64,000 bases of DNA, taken from assembly GCF_949628265.1 (NCBI RefSeq), contig NC_088786.1:24139681-24203680 (forward strand), in the 5' to 3' direction. A program made the position numbers and the translations under genes. The stretch's first letter is position 1, and each line of letters opens with the position of its first letter. The stretch is from Cloeon dipterum (lineage: Eukaryota > Arthropoda > Insecta > Ephemeroptera > Baetidae). Positions 11,477-25,200 of the stretch are shown piece after piece. The notes below the pieces were generated by a model. The model searched no databases. It saw only the letters and a program-made list of their open reading frames with translations, and was not told the DNA's origin.

Positions 11477-13065
11477 ATGGGTGTCAAAATTAAAATCCGG
11501 CCCAAGAGGATTGATCTCAAGGAAAAACTTAAAGAAAATTGGCTGCTAGTAGGAATCCTCATTGCCGTGATTTTGGCTCAAATTCAACCTTCAATTGGTG
11601 CAAGAGGAGGTAATTACATTTTTAGTTGTAATTACCTAATGAGTAAGATGTGTCAAACAACAACTATTTTTCAGGTCTCCTCCGACCAGAGATAACCGTG
11701 AAGTATTTCTGCGTTGCTGGAATTTTTTTCATTAGTGGTCTTTCGCTTAAAAGTGAGCAACTCTACGCTGCAGTTCGCCAAGTGAGGCTGCACAGTTTTA
11801 TCCAGGGCTTCACCTTGTTTCTCTTCCCTCTACTTGTGCAACTCTTTGTTTTCTTTTTGAAACCACTTGGGCTAAATGAGTGGATTATCAAAGGGTACAT
11901 GCATGCATTATACCTTGTTTGATGCTTGATTTGCTAATTTGATTTGTTCGAAATTTTAGGCTCATCACTGTGAGCTGCATGCCGCCACCAGTGTCCTCAG
12001 CTGTGATTTTGACCAGAGCGGTGGGAGGCAACGAAGCTGCTGCAATTTTTAACTCGGCTTTTGGAAGCTTCCTTGGAATAATCGTCACACCTATCACCCT
12101 GTTATACTTTGTAAGCTACACACATAAGGTCTAAAAGGGCGTTTAACTTGAACTATTTTTTAACATTTGGCATCTGATTAGATGAGTTAATAATTATAAT
12201 TAATAACTGCCACCTATTCACTCCCAAAATGTGCTTAAAAAGGAATACTCGAACAATATTTTAAATTTGTGTCAAGTCTCTGGTTAATTTGAAGCAGAGA
12301 AAGGAGCAAGTACGCAGTGTATCATTTTGATTATATGCTCATGGCCAAAATTAACAACTTAATATTTTAATTTTAATTCGAAAATTTAAAGTTTTAAAAT
12401 GTGTTTTGGCGCAGCTTGGAGTGTCAACCTTAGTACCCCTGCTATCCACTGTCATTCAACTTGGATCAACCGTTTTGGTTCCGTTGCTGCTGGGCCAAGT
12501 CGCTCGCCGAGTGGGTGGAAACTGGGCACAGAGGAATGCGTCATTCCTTAGCTTTCTTAGTCAGTTTGCCTTGCTACTTGTAATCTACGCAACTTTCTGT
12601 GACACTTTTGTGAATGACGCTGGTCACATGGACGCCAGCGACATCCTGTTCGCTGTTTTATTTGGTGAGGAATTTTATGTTCTGTTTGTTTCATTAATAA
12701 TAAAATTTATTTAATTGATTTTAGTTGTCATCTTGCAAGTAGGGCTGATGAGCCTGGTGTTCTCTGTCACAAGCAAATTGCACCGCTGGTTTGCCCCGGC
12801 AGATGTTGTTGCAATTTTGTTTTGCTCCACGCACAAATCTCTAACTTTAGGTAAAAGGGATGATAAATGTAATATCAAACGCATATTAAATACGTCATTC
12901 CCGATTCCAGGCATTCCAATGTTGCGCATTTTATTTGGAGGGTATGCTCATCTATCTCAAATCTCTCTGCCTCTCCTGGTGTATCATCCAACTCAAATTT
13001 TACTTGGCTCTATTGTGGCTGCCCCACTTCGACAGTGGTTGCGTGATAGTCACCACAAAAGGTAA
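11477..13065 (+). CDS. SLC10A7: Solute carrier family 10 member 7
   Basis: SLC10A7 is a ten-helix membrane protein of the bile acid/sodium symporter superfamily; in vertebrates it acts in Golgi glycosylation and calcium regulation rather than bile-acid uptake. Six exons join in frame: 11477-11609, 11675-11894, 11960-12110, 12415-12664, 12725-12850 and 12911-13065, giving 344 residues, close to the human 340. Family blocks include [37 protein letters not shown] followed by [50 protein letters not shown] and [14 protein letters not shown]. The last codons read Lys-Arg-stop, but the same bases form a donor (AAAAG|gtaaaa); splicing to an acceptor at 13117 would replace the end with a Ser-His-Tyr-Ser-Leu-Gly-Ile tail ending at 13139. 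The initiator ATG precedes a basic stretch and the first helix, as in orthologues. Confidence 0.96.
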
Positions 13066-13853
13066 AATTATTTATCAAAAGTAAATTGGAGTTTTCCAAA
13101 GTTTTTTAATTTTTCAGTCATTACTCACTTGGAATCTAGGACATGTTAATTTCTTATGCATTGATCTGGCCATGTAGTATTTATGCACAAAAGCCACTGC
13201 TTTTATTTATTCCACATATGTGTGATAATTCTCAATAAACGCGTACATATGTATGTACAATTGATTCAAATTTTACAGTTGGAATCATTGCTGTATTGGT
13301 ATTTTTTGTCGATTTTACAAATTCAAGCTGTTAGGAAACCCTTAAGTTTTCTTGTTGTAATGTATCTTAAAAAATAAATAGTTTAATGATTTTCTGAGCA
13401 TAATCCGCTGGGAATAGAATATCACGTGGAATGATGGTAATTGAATTAAAAAAATTGATATAGTTTCTTATTACAAACTGAAATCATCCGCTATAAAATT
13501 TAAATAAACAAATTTTAAAAACTTGAAATTATTTTAGCGCGCAGAAAAAATATCGCCCTAGTCACGCCTAATTGTAAGTTAAATTGCGTGACTGTATTAT
13601 GTACTTCATACTGTTGTAAACTTTCGCGCGTTGCTTCCTATTCCCAAAGAGTGTCACGCCCCTTCTTTGGACCAGCTGTGTGACCAGGCTGGGCAGGCTG
13701 ACTGAAACAAGCGTTTGCGTTTGTGAGCTGCGTGAAGGTGGAAACCCCATTATAATACCTCATCTGCACGGCACTATCTAATATCTGGACCATTTGAGAG
13801 TTAATTCAATTTAATTCTTCGCATTGGGCATTTTTAACGTTTTGAACCTCGCC
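13066..13853. other. SLC10A7 3' region and NDUFAF3 upstream region
   Basis: The interval contains the optional last SLC10A7 exon (13118-13139) and a poly(A) signal AATAAA at 13234-13239. The remainder is AT-rich spacer and the presumed NDUFAF3 promoter. No further coding potential is supported. Confidence 0.5.
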
Positions 13854-14799
13854 ATGAACGTTTTAGCGAAGAGGCTTTTTCACAGCTTAAGCAAATGCAC
13901 CAGGTAAATATTCTGATCATTTTTATGCTACACAAGTATTAACACAGTAGTTAAGTGAACCTCAAATTATATAATCATTCATTTTTTAAAATCTCCATGC
14001 TTCACAGAATGCACAAAAGAATGCAGCTGACGCAAGCAGATGCTCAAAAAAGATCAAACTACGAAGGCCCAGGGAAAACGACTGTTTCTTTTTTAAATGA
14101 AGACGCTGACAATGGACTGCTTGTAGATTCTTACAGTCAAGTATGATATTGTAAATTTTAAACGTCATGAGGCAAGATTTATCAAATGAAAATAATTGCA
14201 GCTGGGATTCCGCTTAAGTAATGGAGTCTTCGTAGTTGGACCCGTTGCGCTTTTCCCGAAATCGGTCCTGTCGTGGAATGTGGAAAACATCAAAGACGTT
14301 TCTCCTAAGTCTTTGCAGCTTTTCTTCACGCTCGACCCAAAAATAGGTAAGTTAGCTTTTTCAATCGCGAGTTTCACTACTCATGAGCATAATTTTTAAT
14401 TTTTCTATAGATATTCTGGTCCTGGGTATGGGTAACGAGTCTGTTCTTGACGTGAGACTAATGAAGGAAATCAAAAGGCTTGGTCTCAACGTGGAGGCGC
14501 TGCCAACAGACCGTGCATGCACCACTTTCAATTTTCTCAATTCTGAGTACAGGTATGTAGCTGCGGCGCTAATTCCTCCTGAGAATGTCCGCACGTCATA
14601 CGAGGACCTCTTCGAAACCTCTGGCAAGTTAGACAAGCTCACATGGGAAGCTATCGACAATGGAACCCGTGATGCAGACTCCATTGGCGATAGAGATCCT
14701 CGGACACAAAAAATGCTGGACAAAGTGAATGAGGGATTCTTTGGAAAGAGATTCCAAGGTAGCAAAAATGAATCTAGTGGAAAAAGTGATAAGGAGTAG
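13854..14799 (+). CDS. NDUFAF3: NADH dehydrogenase complex I assembly factor 3
   Basis: NDUFAF3 is a mitochondrial protein that works with NDUFAF4 in early assembly of the Q module of respiratory complex I; it has an Mth938/DUF498 fold. Four exons join in frame: 13854-13903, 14008-14140, 14202-14346 and 14411-14799, giving 238 residues. Conserved blocks in family order are LLVDSYSQLGFRLSNGV, VVGPVALFPKSVLSWNV, DILVLGMGNE, and ACTTFNFLNSE followed by AALIPP. The first 30 residues are basic and lack acidic residues until about position 27, as expected for a mitochondrial targeting presequence. The protein is longer than the human one (184) because of a charged C-terminal tail after residue about 180. 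AATAAA occurs only 17 bp after the stop (14816). Confidence 0.95.
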
Positions 14800-15108
14800 T
14801 TGGATAATACCAGTGAATAAAACACTAGCTTGTTACGGAAATTATTGTTTCTTTCATTATCATTAGATAATCAGTTGAAAATGTAGAAAAAGGACATCCT
14901 GTTTTAATGATCAACATATCAGCTTTTTCTTACAGTTTAGGAACACAAGTTAAAATTAGTTTTTGGCAAGGACTTGAAATTGAGATTGTAAATAATTTAA
15001 ATGATAAAATGAATTAAGTTCAAGTGGCACAAAAATACTGAAGGGATAATATTAGGGGCAATTACGGGGTAAAAATTGTGCTAAGTCGAACGCAGAAAAT
15101 GACTTGAA
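14800..15108. terminator. Convergent 3' ends of NDUFAF3 and DNAJC10
   Basis: A 309-bp AT-rich gap between two stop codons on opposite strands. The + strand signal AATAAA is at 14816-14821. No clear AATAAA for the minus-strand gene was found in the gap, so its transcript may use a variant signal or run into NDUFAF3. Confidence 0.4.
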
Positions 15109-18100
15109 TCACAGCTCATCATGTTCAGGTGCTTCAGTTGTCCACAAGGAAGCAACGACTTGAACTAAGTCATCAGCAGATCTGTTGGAAATGTCGATTC
15201 CTCTCCCTCTTTCATTAGGTAAAAAGAGTCGCACTGTAGGATAAGCATTGACCCCTAGTAGCTGACAAAAGGAACGGTGCTCCTGGCAGTCAATCTTTCC
15301 ACTATTCACGCCCAGTTTTTCCAGTTTCTGCGCAAATTTTTTAAATATTAATCATTTAAACATCAAAACATAACTTAAGAGTTAAATCATGCAATATAAT
15401 ATATAAGACGAGTAAATTTAAAAATGTGTTTGTTACCCTAGAGGCCAAGTCGAATTCAGGAGCAAATACAGTGCAGTGTCCGCACCATGGAGCGTAAAAG
15501 TCCACCAGCCAGGGCTTGGAGCTGCCACGTACTATTCTGTTGAATGTGTCCTCATTTAAGTTCTCCACCAGGCTAGGAATGAAATTCATCACCCACTGGC
15601 GCAGAGTATTTGCGTCTCTGTGGTATCCACTGTACAAGCTGATGGACAAAAAAAGTGATAACATTATGTTTGATGGAAAAATGATCATATACAGAACTAC
15701 TTACGCCACTTGCGAAAGGCCTTTAGAACCCAACGGGTAGACCCTGATTGAAGGATATGAGCGAACTCCTTGTTGCAAGCAGAGATCAGAGTATTTCTCA
15801 CAGTTCACCGACGCAAGTTTGACCATACTCAAGTCAGACAGCATCTTTAAAATAAAAAGGCAATTGATTTTTTTACTTTGGAGTCATTTTATCACTACTC
15901 CCAAACGTAATGTTGATCATTGAACAGTTAAAAACTTGTTGTGTTCAAGAGGTATTCTAAACAATAAAATATTTTTTAAATTTTGGGAATAGGTGACCAC
16001 TCGAGGCTGTCTTCAAGTGCTTAAAACCACTTAAAACAAATCTTAAATAATAATGTGTGACACATCCAGAACGTGAGAGCCTTTAAGGGATTAAGGGCTT
16101 TAAACTATTTTTCAAGTGTATTTTTACGAATTATTAGGTTTTCCATTTTAAGAAAGGATTCTGATAGTGATACACATGAAGCAGAAATCCTCGAGGGCGA
16201 AAGTTACTACTTGAGTAAGAAATTTCTCTTGATTAGATAATCGGCCTTGTTATCGTTTGAAAGTAGAGCAATAATTTTTAGAGCATAATAATATGTAAAT
16301 ATTTTAATATTGAAATAATGAAAGAATAGGGTGCCAGTTGGAGCCAAAACATAGAGAGGAAAAGTCCTCAACTTTCAGATAACGATTAAGTTTAATTACT
16401 TATTGGTAAGCATTGTATTTTTACCTTAGCTAATTTTCTCCATTGCGGTGCAAGTTGTTGGCAAGGTCCACACCAAGGAGCAAAATAGTCCACAAGCATC
16501 ATTTCTTCCTCTTTTTTCCTCCCCACAATTTCGTAAAAGCTATCTGGGTCCAGTTCCTGAACTGAAATAATGAAGAATTGGAAAATGGAACCAGGCTGGA
16601 TTAGCTGTGGCTAAGAGTGGTTAGATTTTAAATGCCCTTCCATAATGTGTTAAAATATGCTAAAGAAAGTTATGGAGTAACATTTAAACACATTAAGGTG
16701 CTTCAGAATTAAATCAAATTTTTGGAGATCTTGTGCGTCCATATTTATTTACTCAAGGAAAGTAGCCATGTTCCCAGTTGATTTGATAAAAAAACTAGAA
16801 GTGACAACTCCGACAACCAGCCATGGTTAAAATCAAGAATATTACATTTTTTTGAAAACCTACCAACAGGAGACATGAGGTCCTCCAAGAACTCAACAAT
16901 GCTGCTTGCCCTGTGCTCGCCAGTGAAGAGGTTGACATTGGAGCCATTGTACAGGCGGGTGGTCGGGTACGAGTTGACGCCCATTTGTCTGCAGAGGCCC
17001 GCGTGAACAGTGCAGTCGACTGTTCCGACAGGCACAGACGATCCCAGGGTCTGGCTAGCCAAGCGCAGCTCTGGGAGCAGCCGCATACACGGTGGGCACC
17101 AGGGCGCGAAAAAGTCGACGAGCATTGGTGAAGAGGACAAAGGAAACTCATCAGGGGTCAGGGTGGTCACATGCTGTGCTCTGGAGCTTTGCCTGGCAAA
17201 ATGAGCCACGTCAGAGGCCAAGGACCGGCCGTGGTAGAGTTCATATGTGCCGCCAAGCTTGAAAACTCCATATACAGGATATCTAGAATTGAAACCAAAT
17301 GGTAAAAATGTATAATTTTTACTTTAGCGTGATTGTAAAATTGTGATTATAACAACTAGATACTAGTATCATCAGTTAAATTTTCAGCATGGAAAAATTA
17401 TCAATAGTAAAAATTATTTATTGATTATTGATTTGTTTGAGAAGTGGGCATTGACAAAGTGAAAGTTTTTTGCAGCTTAGCAAAAAGAAAATAAATAATT
17501 CAAAAATAAATATGACTAATACACTCATGATTTTATGACGCATTTTTCAAACCTTTTTGGAGGCTGCAAATCATATTAGTTATTTCTGCTATTTGCATGA
17601 TTATTTTTATGTTTCAACCTTCTACCTTCCAAAATATCCACTTTAAAATTTTACTGTCACAATATTATTTCATCTATTCAACATTTATGCCATTTAAATA
17701 TAAATAAAAATAAACTCATATGAAATAATGGTAGAAATTCTTACCTATGAATGTGCAAATTTGAACACAACTGATGACTTTGCCCACAATTGACCCTTCC
17801 AATGCGTATTCCAGGCAGTTTGGCGGGTAGCTTTCTCAAGTCCAACCTGGCAGACTCAGGTTCACCCATGTGAAAGTAGAGCAGCCAAGGCTCAGAAGCA
17901 CCATCTTGCAGTTTCTCATGCAGGTCTTCAAAATCCTTGAGAGTGATAATGGGGGGCTCTGGAAGGTGGTATAGCACCTGGTTGACTATTTCCTGTGCTT
18001 CCAAGCCTCCTAAGAAGACAGGGTGACTATCCTGTTTAGTTGGCCAAACCGCAGTTCCTGACGAGGCACCCATTACCTCACAAAAACTCTCGTATTTCTC

Positions 18101-19601
18101 GCATTCCACATGAGCTACTGTCATCAATCCTTCCTGAAAATGTATATTGATATAAGTTTTAAGCAGCTGAAAAGTGCTGGAAAGAGCAGTAACCAGTTTA
18201 AAAATGAAAATTTCTTGGAACCAAAATTAATTCATCTGTAATAATTTTCTCAGCCTGGATGTTGTAGGGTAATAAACATGTTTGTAATTTGGGAGTAAGC
18301 TTGGACAACATACCAGCATAATGGAAACCTTGGAGCGGGTTTCATCGCTGGGTCCATCTCCCGAAAAATCGCTGAAAAAGAGCAGCCGCGGAATGTTTTC
18401 ATAGGTAGGCCAGGAGCTTGGTGTCACTTGTCTAATATCTATGTCCAACTTATTCAAAATGTATTTCACCAGGTCGTCTTCTGACCTGTCACCGCGGAAT
18501 TTCTCTTTCTGCAATAATATTGAAAGGGATCTGAAAACTCAAAATCAAGAGAAGATTTTTTTCCTACATCAGGATAATAAAGAAGGCTAGGATATGATCC
18601 GATATTCTCGTTTCTACACAGCACCCAGTCGTCTTCACAGTTAACCGCTCCAACTCTGATCACACCCTGCATTCGTTGGGCAAATTTTCTCCAAGTGGGA
18701 GCCAGCTGATGGCAATGGCTGCACATTGCAGAGTAGAAATTGATGAACCACACATCACCGCCGGTTTCCACAGTTTGCTCTGAGGGGGAGGGTAAAAATT
18801 AATTATATTATTAATATATACATTCCGCATCACCTGCTTATAATCAAGTGAGTAAGTTATTAACTATGATTGTGACTCAGTAAGCATCCAGGTTTAATCC
18901 AAAATTACGTTCATGCCAAGACAAACAACTCTTTCGAAGTGTCCACCAATCAATTAAGTCACTAAAAATATGTGGACGCTTACAGAATCATGACCATGAG
19001 TTTACAAAATAAATAGAAAATCGGATACAAAGTGGACCATTTCATTCTATTGAAACGAATTATCTCCATGTTTCCGTCCTAGTTTTTAAGCTTATTTGTA
19101 TGCTCATAATTTGATAATATTGAAGGAGCTCTGGAAATTACCAAATTCTGCTCTATTGAGCGTCACAATTTCAGGATCATCGTCATAAATGCCAAAATTG
19201 TCTCTGTAATAGCTCCACGATTGATAGCTTTGTTGGCGTTTGTTCTGGTTGTCCTCTCCATAAAGATCGTAGTGTTTTCTCAGATCTGGGTCTTTCAAGG
19301 TCTCGTAAGCCCTAGCAATTTTCACAAACTTGTCGTGGGCATCCTTATCATCCTGAAAATATTTAACGCCAGGTTATAACAGAACCGTTTCTATGAAACA
19401 CTACATTGTACAAATGAACACCTTATTCTTGTCAGGATGCATGCTGACAGCAAGCTTTTTGAACGCTTTTCTGATGTCCCTGTTGTTCGCGTCCTTGTTG
19501 ACTCCCAGAAGTTCGTAATAGTCTTCACTGCCAAAAGTTATGGGCGCCCAGATCAGACCCCAGCACAGCAGGAGATTCGTATATGAGATTTGGAATTTCA
19601 T
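15109..19601 (-). CDS. DNAJC10: DnaJ homolog C10, ER disulfide reductase (ERdj5)
   Basis: ERdj5 reduces disulfides of misfolded glycoproteins in the ER lumen and passes them to BiP for ER-associated degradation. Ten minus-strand exons join in frame: 19601-19422, 19352-19142, 18779-18568, 18508-18314, 18133-17745, 17282-16864, 16561-16425, 15844-15705, 15638-15437 and 15327-15109, giving 767 residues (human 793). In order: a signal peptide (1-25), a J domain with HPD at 55-57 for BiP binding, a first thioredoxin domain with CSHC at 150-153, two redox-inactive thioredoxin-like domains, then thioredoxin domains with CPPC (458-461), CGPC (566-569) and CGHC (680-683). The protein ends in the ER retrieval signal HDEL. 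Human ERdj5 has CSHC, CPPC, CHPC, CGPC, so the last two motifs differ, and CGHC is the PDI-type motif. The whole domain order is intact. Confidence 0.97.
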
Positions 19602-22235
19602 TTCTAAGAAAATTTGAAAAAGATTAGTAAAAAGTCATTCTAAAATTAAGAGAAAAATTTTGGGAATTATAACAATTATTTAACAATATAAATTAATAAT
19701 TATAATAATATTATAATATTTATATGTTAAAGGATTTGCATGATATGTAGATGCATACATAACAATAAGAGTATGGAAAAATGACTCTTTTCGCAGCGAC
19801 TCATACATACAGGTTTCGCCGCCCATATTTTTATAATTTATTATATGATTCATCTCATAAGAACTGGCGAGAAGTGTAACCCGGAGGAAACTTAAATTTT
19901 TCAATATTGGAAAAAGGGTTGCACTTTTGCGAATTGATTATGATTTTCTACAACTTAATATGTTTCTACAGCTAGATCTTTTCGAGCAACACGCAAAATT
20001 TAGAGAGAGAAACTTACTTCGTTTTAATTTTCGATTAAATGAATTAGAGATTGAGAGTTAGCAACTCAAAATATTTTCATCTTAAGGGTAAGGAACTGGT
20101 GACGAATGCTGATTGGCGATTTTCATGAGCTGTGAGCAAAAACATTTTGGATTATTTGAGTGGGACTCTGAGAGGCACTGTTGCCAACTTTTCTTGTTAC
20201 ACGCCTAGCACTACCTACTGCCATGCTACTGCCTCCCTGCCTGGCACTGCCACTATCAACACTGTTTTTCTACATTGTCATGTTTGTTCCTTGTTCTCAA
20301 TCATAACCTATAGCCAAAATAAAAAAGGAGATGCGAATCGTTCCCATAGAAGATATGGTTGTCCGTGTGGAGGGAAATCTTTCTCAGTAAAACCCGTAAA
20401 AATTATTTGAAGGGAATTCGTAGGTATGTGACGCCCCCTTTTGTGACGCATCCTTTTAAAATAGGTTAGTGTCCGTTCATGACTGCTTGCTTCGCATTCG
20501 CAATTTCGCATTCATCGAATGATTCCATGATTGTGGCAGAATGTTAAGCAATGAATAACAACCAGCGAACTTTACAGAATCAGTTCTGAAATCATCATGA
20601 AGCCATTGCAGGTACATAATTAGGCAATGTGTATGTATGTATGTATTGACAATAATTTGTAACAGATAATGTATGTACATACATACACTCATAGACACGC
20701 AGGATTGGCGTTAAAATTTAAAATTCTTCAAGCGTTTATGTATACATACATATTTGTAAAGCATCAAACAAACACGTAGGTGTAATGTGTACATACATAA
20801 TTATGTATCATATTATTAAGATTTTTCTTTATGAAGAAGTTTACATAGTGGACTTACCGTTGTCTGCTCCCTTTACAGTTCTCGGTCTGATGGAAATAAT
20901 TATTGATGTTATTGATTGCCCAAAAGGAGTAAGTACATATAATGTAGAGAGATTTAGATCCGACAAAATGGGCCACCAGAAATTCTGTCATATCCTGCTC
21001 CATAAGAATTACATTGGGTGTACATATGTATGTAATACATATAACAGGATTGTCGGATCCTAATTTTTACTATTCTATAATGTAATCTGTGGAAGCGGCG
21101 ATTGCCAGAAATAATTGCTCACAGTGAATCACAAATTCGAGTGTTACAAAATTCTCTCTATAATCAAAACAACTTATATAATTATTCATCCCTTGGTTGG
21201 AAGAATTTCCCTATCCTACCGAGATGTTTGAGTTGGTTGAAAAGTGAGAGTCATATTACATAATATTTTTCTATGATGTTTACACACACCATTGTATTTT
21301 TCCAATCTTGGTCGTATGTAGTACATTATATATATACATATATATTATACTGATTACGAAGATGACTGTTTATTATATTTCCTATGACCTAAATTAGATT
21401 CAAAATATGATTTTACTGAGGATCAGCAGGGTGACTTGACCCCATACATCCTAAAAAAACAACGAAGAACAAAAAATATCATTTTGAAACAGAGAGAAAA
21501 ATCAGTCTGTCAGTTCAGGATTCTGATAAAAACATTAACGTTGAATACATTCGAGCTCTAGTCCTTACAAAGATTCTGTGAAAAATTGTTCCACAAACGA
21601 TAGCATGTAACTATGAATTATTTTTAGCTACCCAATGGCAAATTGGTAAAGCACGTGTAAAATACTTAAGTTATTTTAATTTTTGTAAACTCTGTTTTCT
21701 TTACTTTTTTTATTATTTTCACGTCATCATTTTTTGGTACATATTCGTGTGTGAAGCTGGTACAAGGAAATTAAGAACCCAGGACCCTCACAATCAAAGA
21801 GTTTTAAGCTTCAGAATTAATTTAATTTGTTTCGATGCAGTTTTTAAAAAAATTCCTTTATTTTATAGAACGAAAATTGTTTGACATCAATCCCCCTAAA
21901 CACATTAACAATCCCCAGGTGATTGTAACAAGTATTATGACTTGAAAGCTCTGTTCGGGCACTGTTACACTGACAAAATGGGTCAAGGAGTCGCAATCTT
22001 TTCGGCCGTGACCTGTTCAACAAATCGACATCATGCATTGTTGTTAGAAAACATCTCTCTCAATGTCGACTCACTCCATTTTTACCCCCTAATTGCATAC
22101 GTTCACCCACTTGAGAAACTGCGAACTAACAGACTTACTTTTGCCAGTGGTTTAAAAAAAATTCATTATTTTGGGTAGTAAATTACATAAATTATATCTT
22201 TTGATTTTTGCTCTTTGTTGCAGAAAGCTCAAAAC
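19602..22235. other. Upstream region shared by DNAJC10 and the shugoshin-like gene
   Basis: About 2.6 kb between two divergent starts, with both 5' UTRs and promoters presumably inside. The shugoshin-like ATG lies just after an acceptor (ttgcag at 22223), so a noncoding 5' exon of that gene must lie in here, but I cannot place it. The middle part is AT-rich with repeated TACATA/TATGTA motifs (20628-20691, 20740-20800, 21020-21050 and a TATATA run near 21330). No coding exon is supported. Confidence 0.5.
20628..20691. repeat. Inverted TATG/CATA simple repeat
   Basis: A GTGTATGTATGTATGT run faces an ATGTACATACATACAC run, forming a potential 16-bp stem with about a 30-nt loop. The arms are simple-sequence repeats, which explains the pairing without implying a functional RNA. 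Confidence 0.6.
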
Positions 22236-25200
22236 ATGGTGATACCAGGTCAAAGAACGCATGCTAAGCGTAATACAAAATCCAAAAAACTTTTAACTCC
22301 ACCTTCAAGTGAATTGCAAAGGAAAGGCTCAGTTGGCTCCAGTAAGTAAAAATTATTGAAGCGTTTTTTGTCAGTTTAATTATTAGTGAATTTGTAACAA
22401 TTTAAGAGTAATGCAAAATTGTCTTGTGAATATATATGTGTACACTTGAGCCATCCATTCCTATAAAAAACTTTATTTTTAAGTGGTCTTGTTTTCAATT
22501 CATATGTATATGATATGATATTTAATTTTAGCTGCTCTGTTGTTAATGATTGTTAATATTTTCAGTTACATACAGCAAGACAAGACTGTTAACTAACAAC
22601 AGGCATTTAGCACTTCAGCTAAATAAAAAGAGAGTTGAAGTGCATCGTTTGAGAGAAGCTAATCAAAAGCTGTCAAGATCATTTGAGGCGTCCAAACGTG
22701 CCTTCCGAAATCTTGCTGAGAAATACAACAATTCCGTGAAACTGCTGAGAAAAGTGCAGCAAATGGCTCCTAAAGTGCAACAAGATATTTGTAAAGCTAT
22801 GAGCAAATACGAGAAAGTGTTCTCTCCGGTCGAGGAATTTGACCTTGAAAACTTGGAGAACTTTAGTTTTCTTGACAACTTGGATCTCACTGATGATATC
22901 ACCCACAAACCAAAATTGAGGCCTTTTTGTCACAAGCGGGCTGCAGGTAATTTAATCCGATTTTATCCACCGAGTTGAAATACTAATCCCCTTTACAGTG
23001 CACAGGGTTCGGCCAATGAAATTTGGACTTGTTCTTGGTAATCCAGTTGTGTCGTTGCATCGTCTACAGGCACCTTCAGATTCGTTGGGGGATATAGAAG
23101 AGTACTCTTCGGAATCTGAAAATGACATTCAAGATGAGACAGCGGCAGTGGAACCAGATCCTACTGCAAGATGTGCCCGGCCTGGTCCAAATCGTCGCTC
23201 TTCTATGACAACTGCCAGGATCTCACCTAGCAAGAAGATCGCTGAACTGACTTTGTCTGTCCCTGTCTTGCAGGTGAATAGTAATTTAACTTAAAGAGGA
23301 ATGATAGTGAATTTCCCCGCAAAATCCTTTAACACACTTACAGATTAGGTCCTATGGTTAATTTACAGTTAAAAAAATACATAGGCAGCACTGTACATTT
23401 TTGAGAAAATTGGCCTCAAAGTTAGCATTGTTTTTAATGCAGAGTTTGTGCAATCGCGATTTTCACTGAAATTCTGCATTTCTCCAAAAAAGACTCTGGC
23501 TGTCAGATAGATCTCAATGAGAGGATTCCAAATCATGTGAGAAAACATAGTCTATCACTGTAAATTTCGTAGAAGATTAGCAAAAAATCTGATTAGTCAG
23601 CGCTCCTGGCCAACAAAGGGGGGTCGTTTCACGCTGTCGCTTCTTGTTGTAGTATTACTAAAGGCGGCCGGCGCGCAACTTAACTTCACTCAATTATCAT
23701 TATAATTATGTTTCCACTGTCAGAAAAATTTGAAATTTTCGCACATGGTAAACAATGAATCTGTCCTTAAAAATCTTGATTTTTATTGAAATAAAAAATT
23801 TCTTCATATTATACACAGTATCTGATAGCCATAAGAGTTTGCCTCTTAAAATCATATATGAATTATTAAAATGAAAAAGATATTTTTCTGAGATGATTCT
23901 TGAATAAATTTTGGGTATTTTGATTTTTCTCTAAAAAAATTTAAGGTTCTGTAACGGCCAGCTGGAAATTGTTGTTGCTAATACTATCACCAGTGTAGTG
24001 ATGTAAAATATATAATATCTATTTATGAAGAAATATTTCAGGCTAAGATGTTCTGATCAACTTAGCATTTTCATAATCGATTCAGACAGACTTATGCCTT
24101 TTTGTCTTGTATGATCGTGTTTAGCCTGATTGTATTAGAATTTAATGTGTGCTCAACTGTAATTTAGCTGTACTAAATCTGTCGTTTTTCTCTTACTCTA
24201 AGATGCTTCATTTCTTATATTTTTTCGTAACTATGGAGTAAAATCATGATTTATCAAACGATAAACTTAAATTTATTCTGTGGATATTATTTCGAACTAA
24301 GAATACAATAATAATCTTTGTCTCGTTGAAGCGTTGAAAAAGTTAAACTGTGTTTGCGATCACAAGAGAAGTGTGTCAAGACTAAATTTCAGGATAATGT
24401 GATTATTAGGTTGGGATATCATTCTGTTCTTCTATGTAACAAAATATTGAGTGATTAGTCCTTTTGTTCTAGTTAAACTGGCTCTAAGTATCAATGTTTT
24501 ATCTTTTCAGCCAATGGACTCAACTAGCGCTACTTCATCCAAGAGAATAAGACTGGAGCAGACAAGTACAGTATTTAGGGAAATTTAATTAAGGTCAATT
24601 TATTTTTTCTATTTTGTATGTAGGACCAAATTCAACATTTGGAGGAGGTGTTGGGAACAATTCTACGCAACTGACAACACCATGTCGTGTAATGGTTGAA
24701 CATCTCAGTGAAGATCACTTCAGATTGAATGGATCTCCTTTGCTCTGTTCTCAACATATAGGTCTTCCAATGTTACAATCAACTCCCTCTAATGCCACAC
24801 ACAAACGTCGCGCTAACCATAGTGTTGATGAGAGAAGAACCGAGAGAAAGGTCACTGATGAAGAACTGATCCGAGCTTTCACTCCTATGCAGGTGAAAAT
24901 CAACCTAGAGCCACTAAATTTAGATTCATCATTAGGCACACATGCAACAATACAGAGGAAACGGCAAAGGAAGCTTACTCCTTGTGTGTCTAAAAATTTT
25001 GACAGCAGCAGTGGTGCGGAGACCATGAAAGCTGCAAGAACCAATGGATCACTGACAACTGATGAGGATTCAGAGAAGCTACATTTGAAAAAGAAGGCTG
25101 TGAAAAGGGCCAAAAATGGTTCAAATCATCTGACAGTTAAAATAAGGGCCAACAAACCATTCGACAAGAAAAAGTGCAGCATTGAGCAGGAAGAGTTGGA

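Noticed and set aside
21942..22178. 78-codon frame just upstream of the shugoshin-like start.
   Set aside because: It lacks an ATG at its start, ends before the acceptor and has no recognisable similarity.
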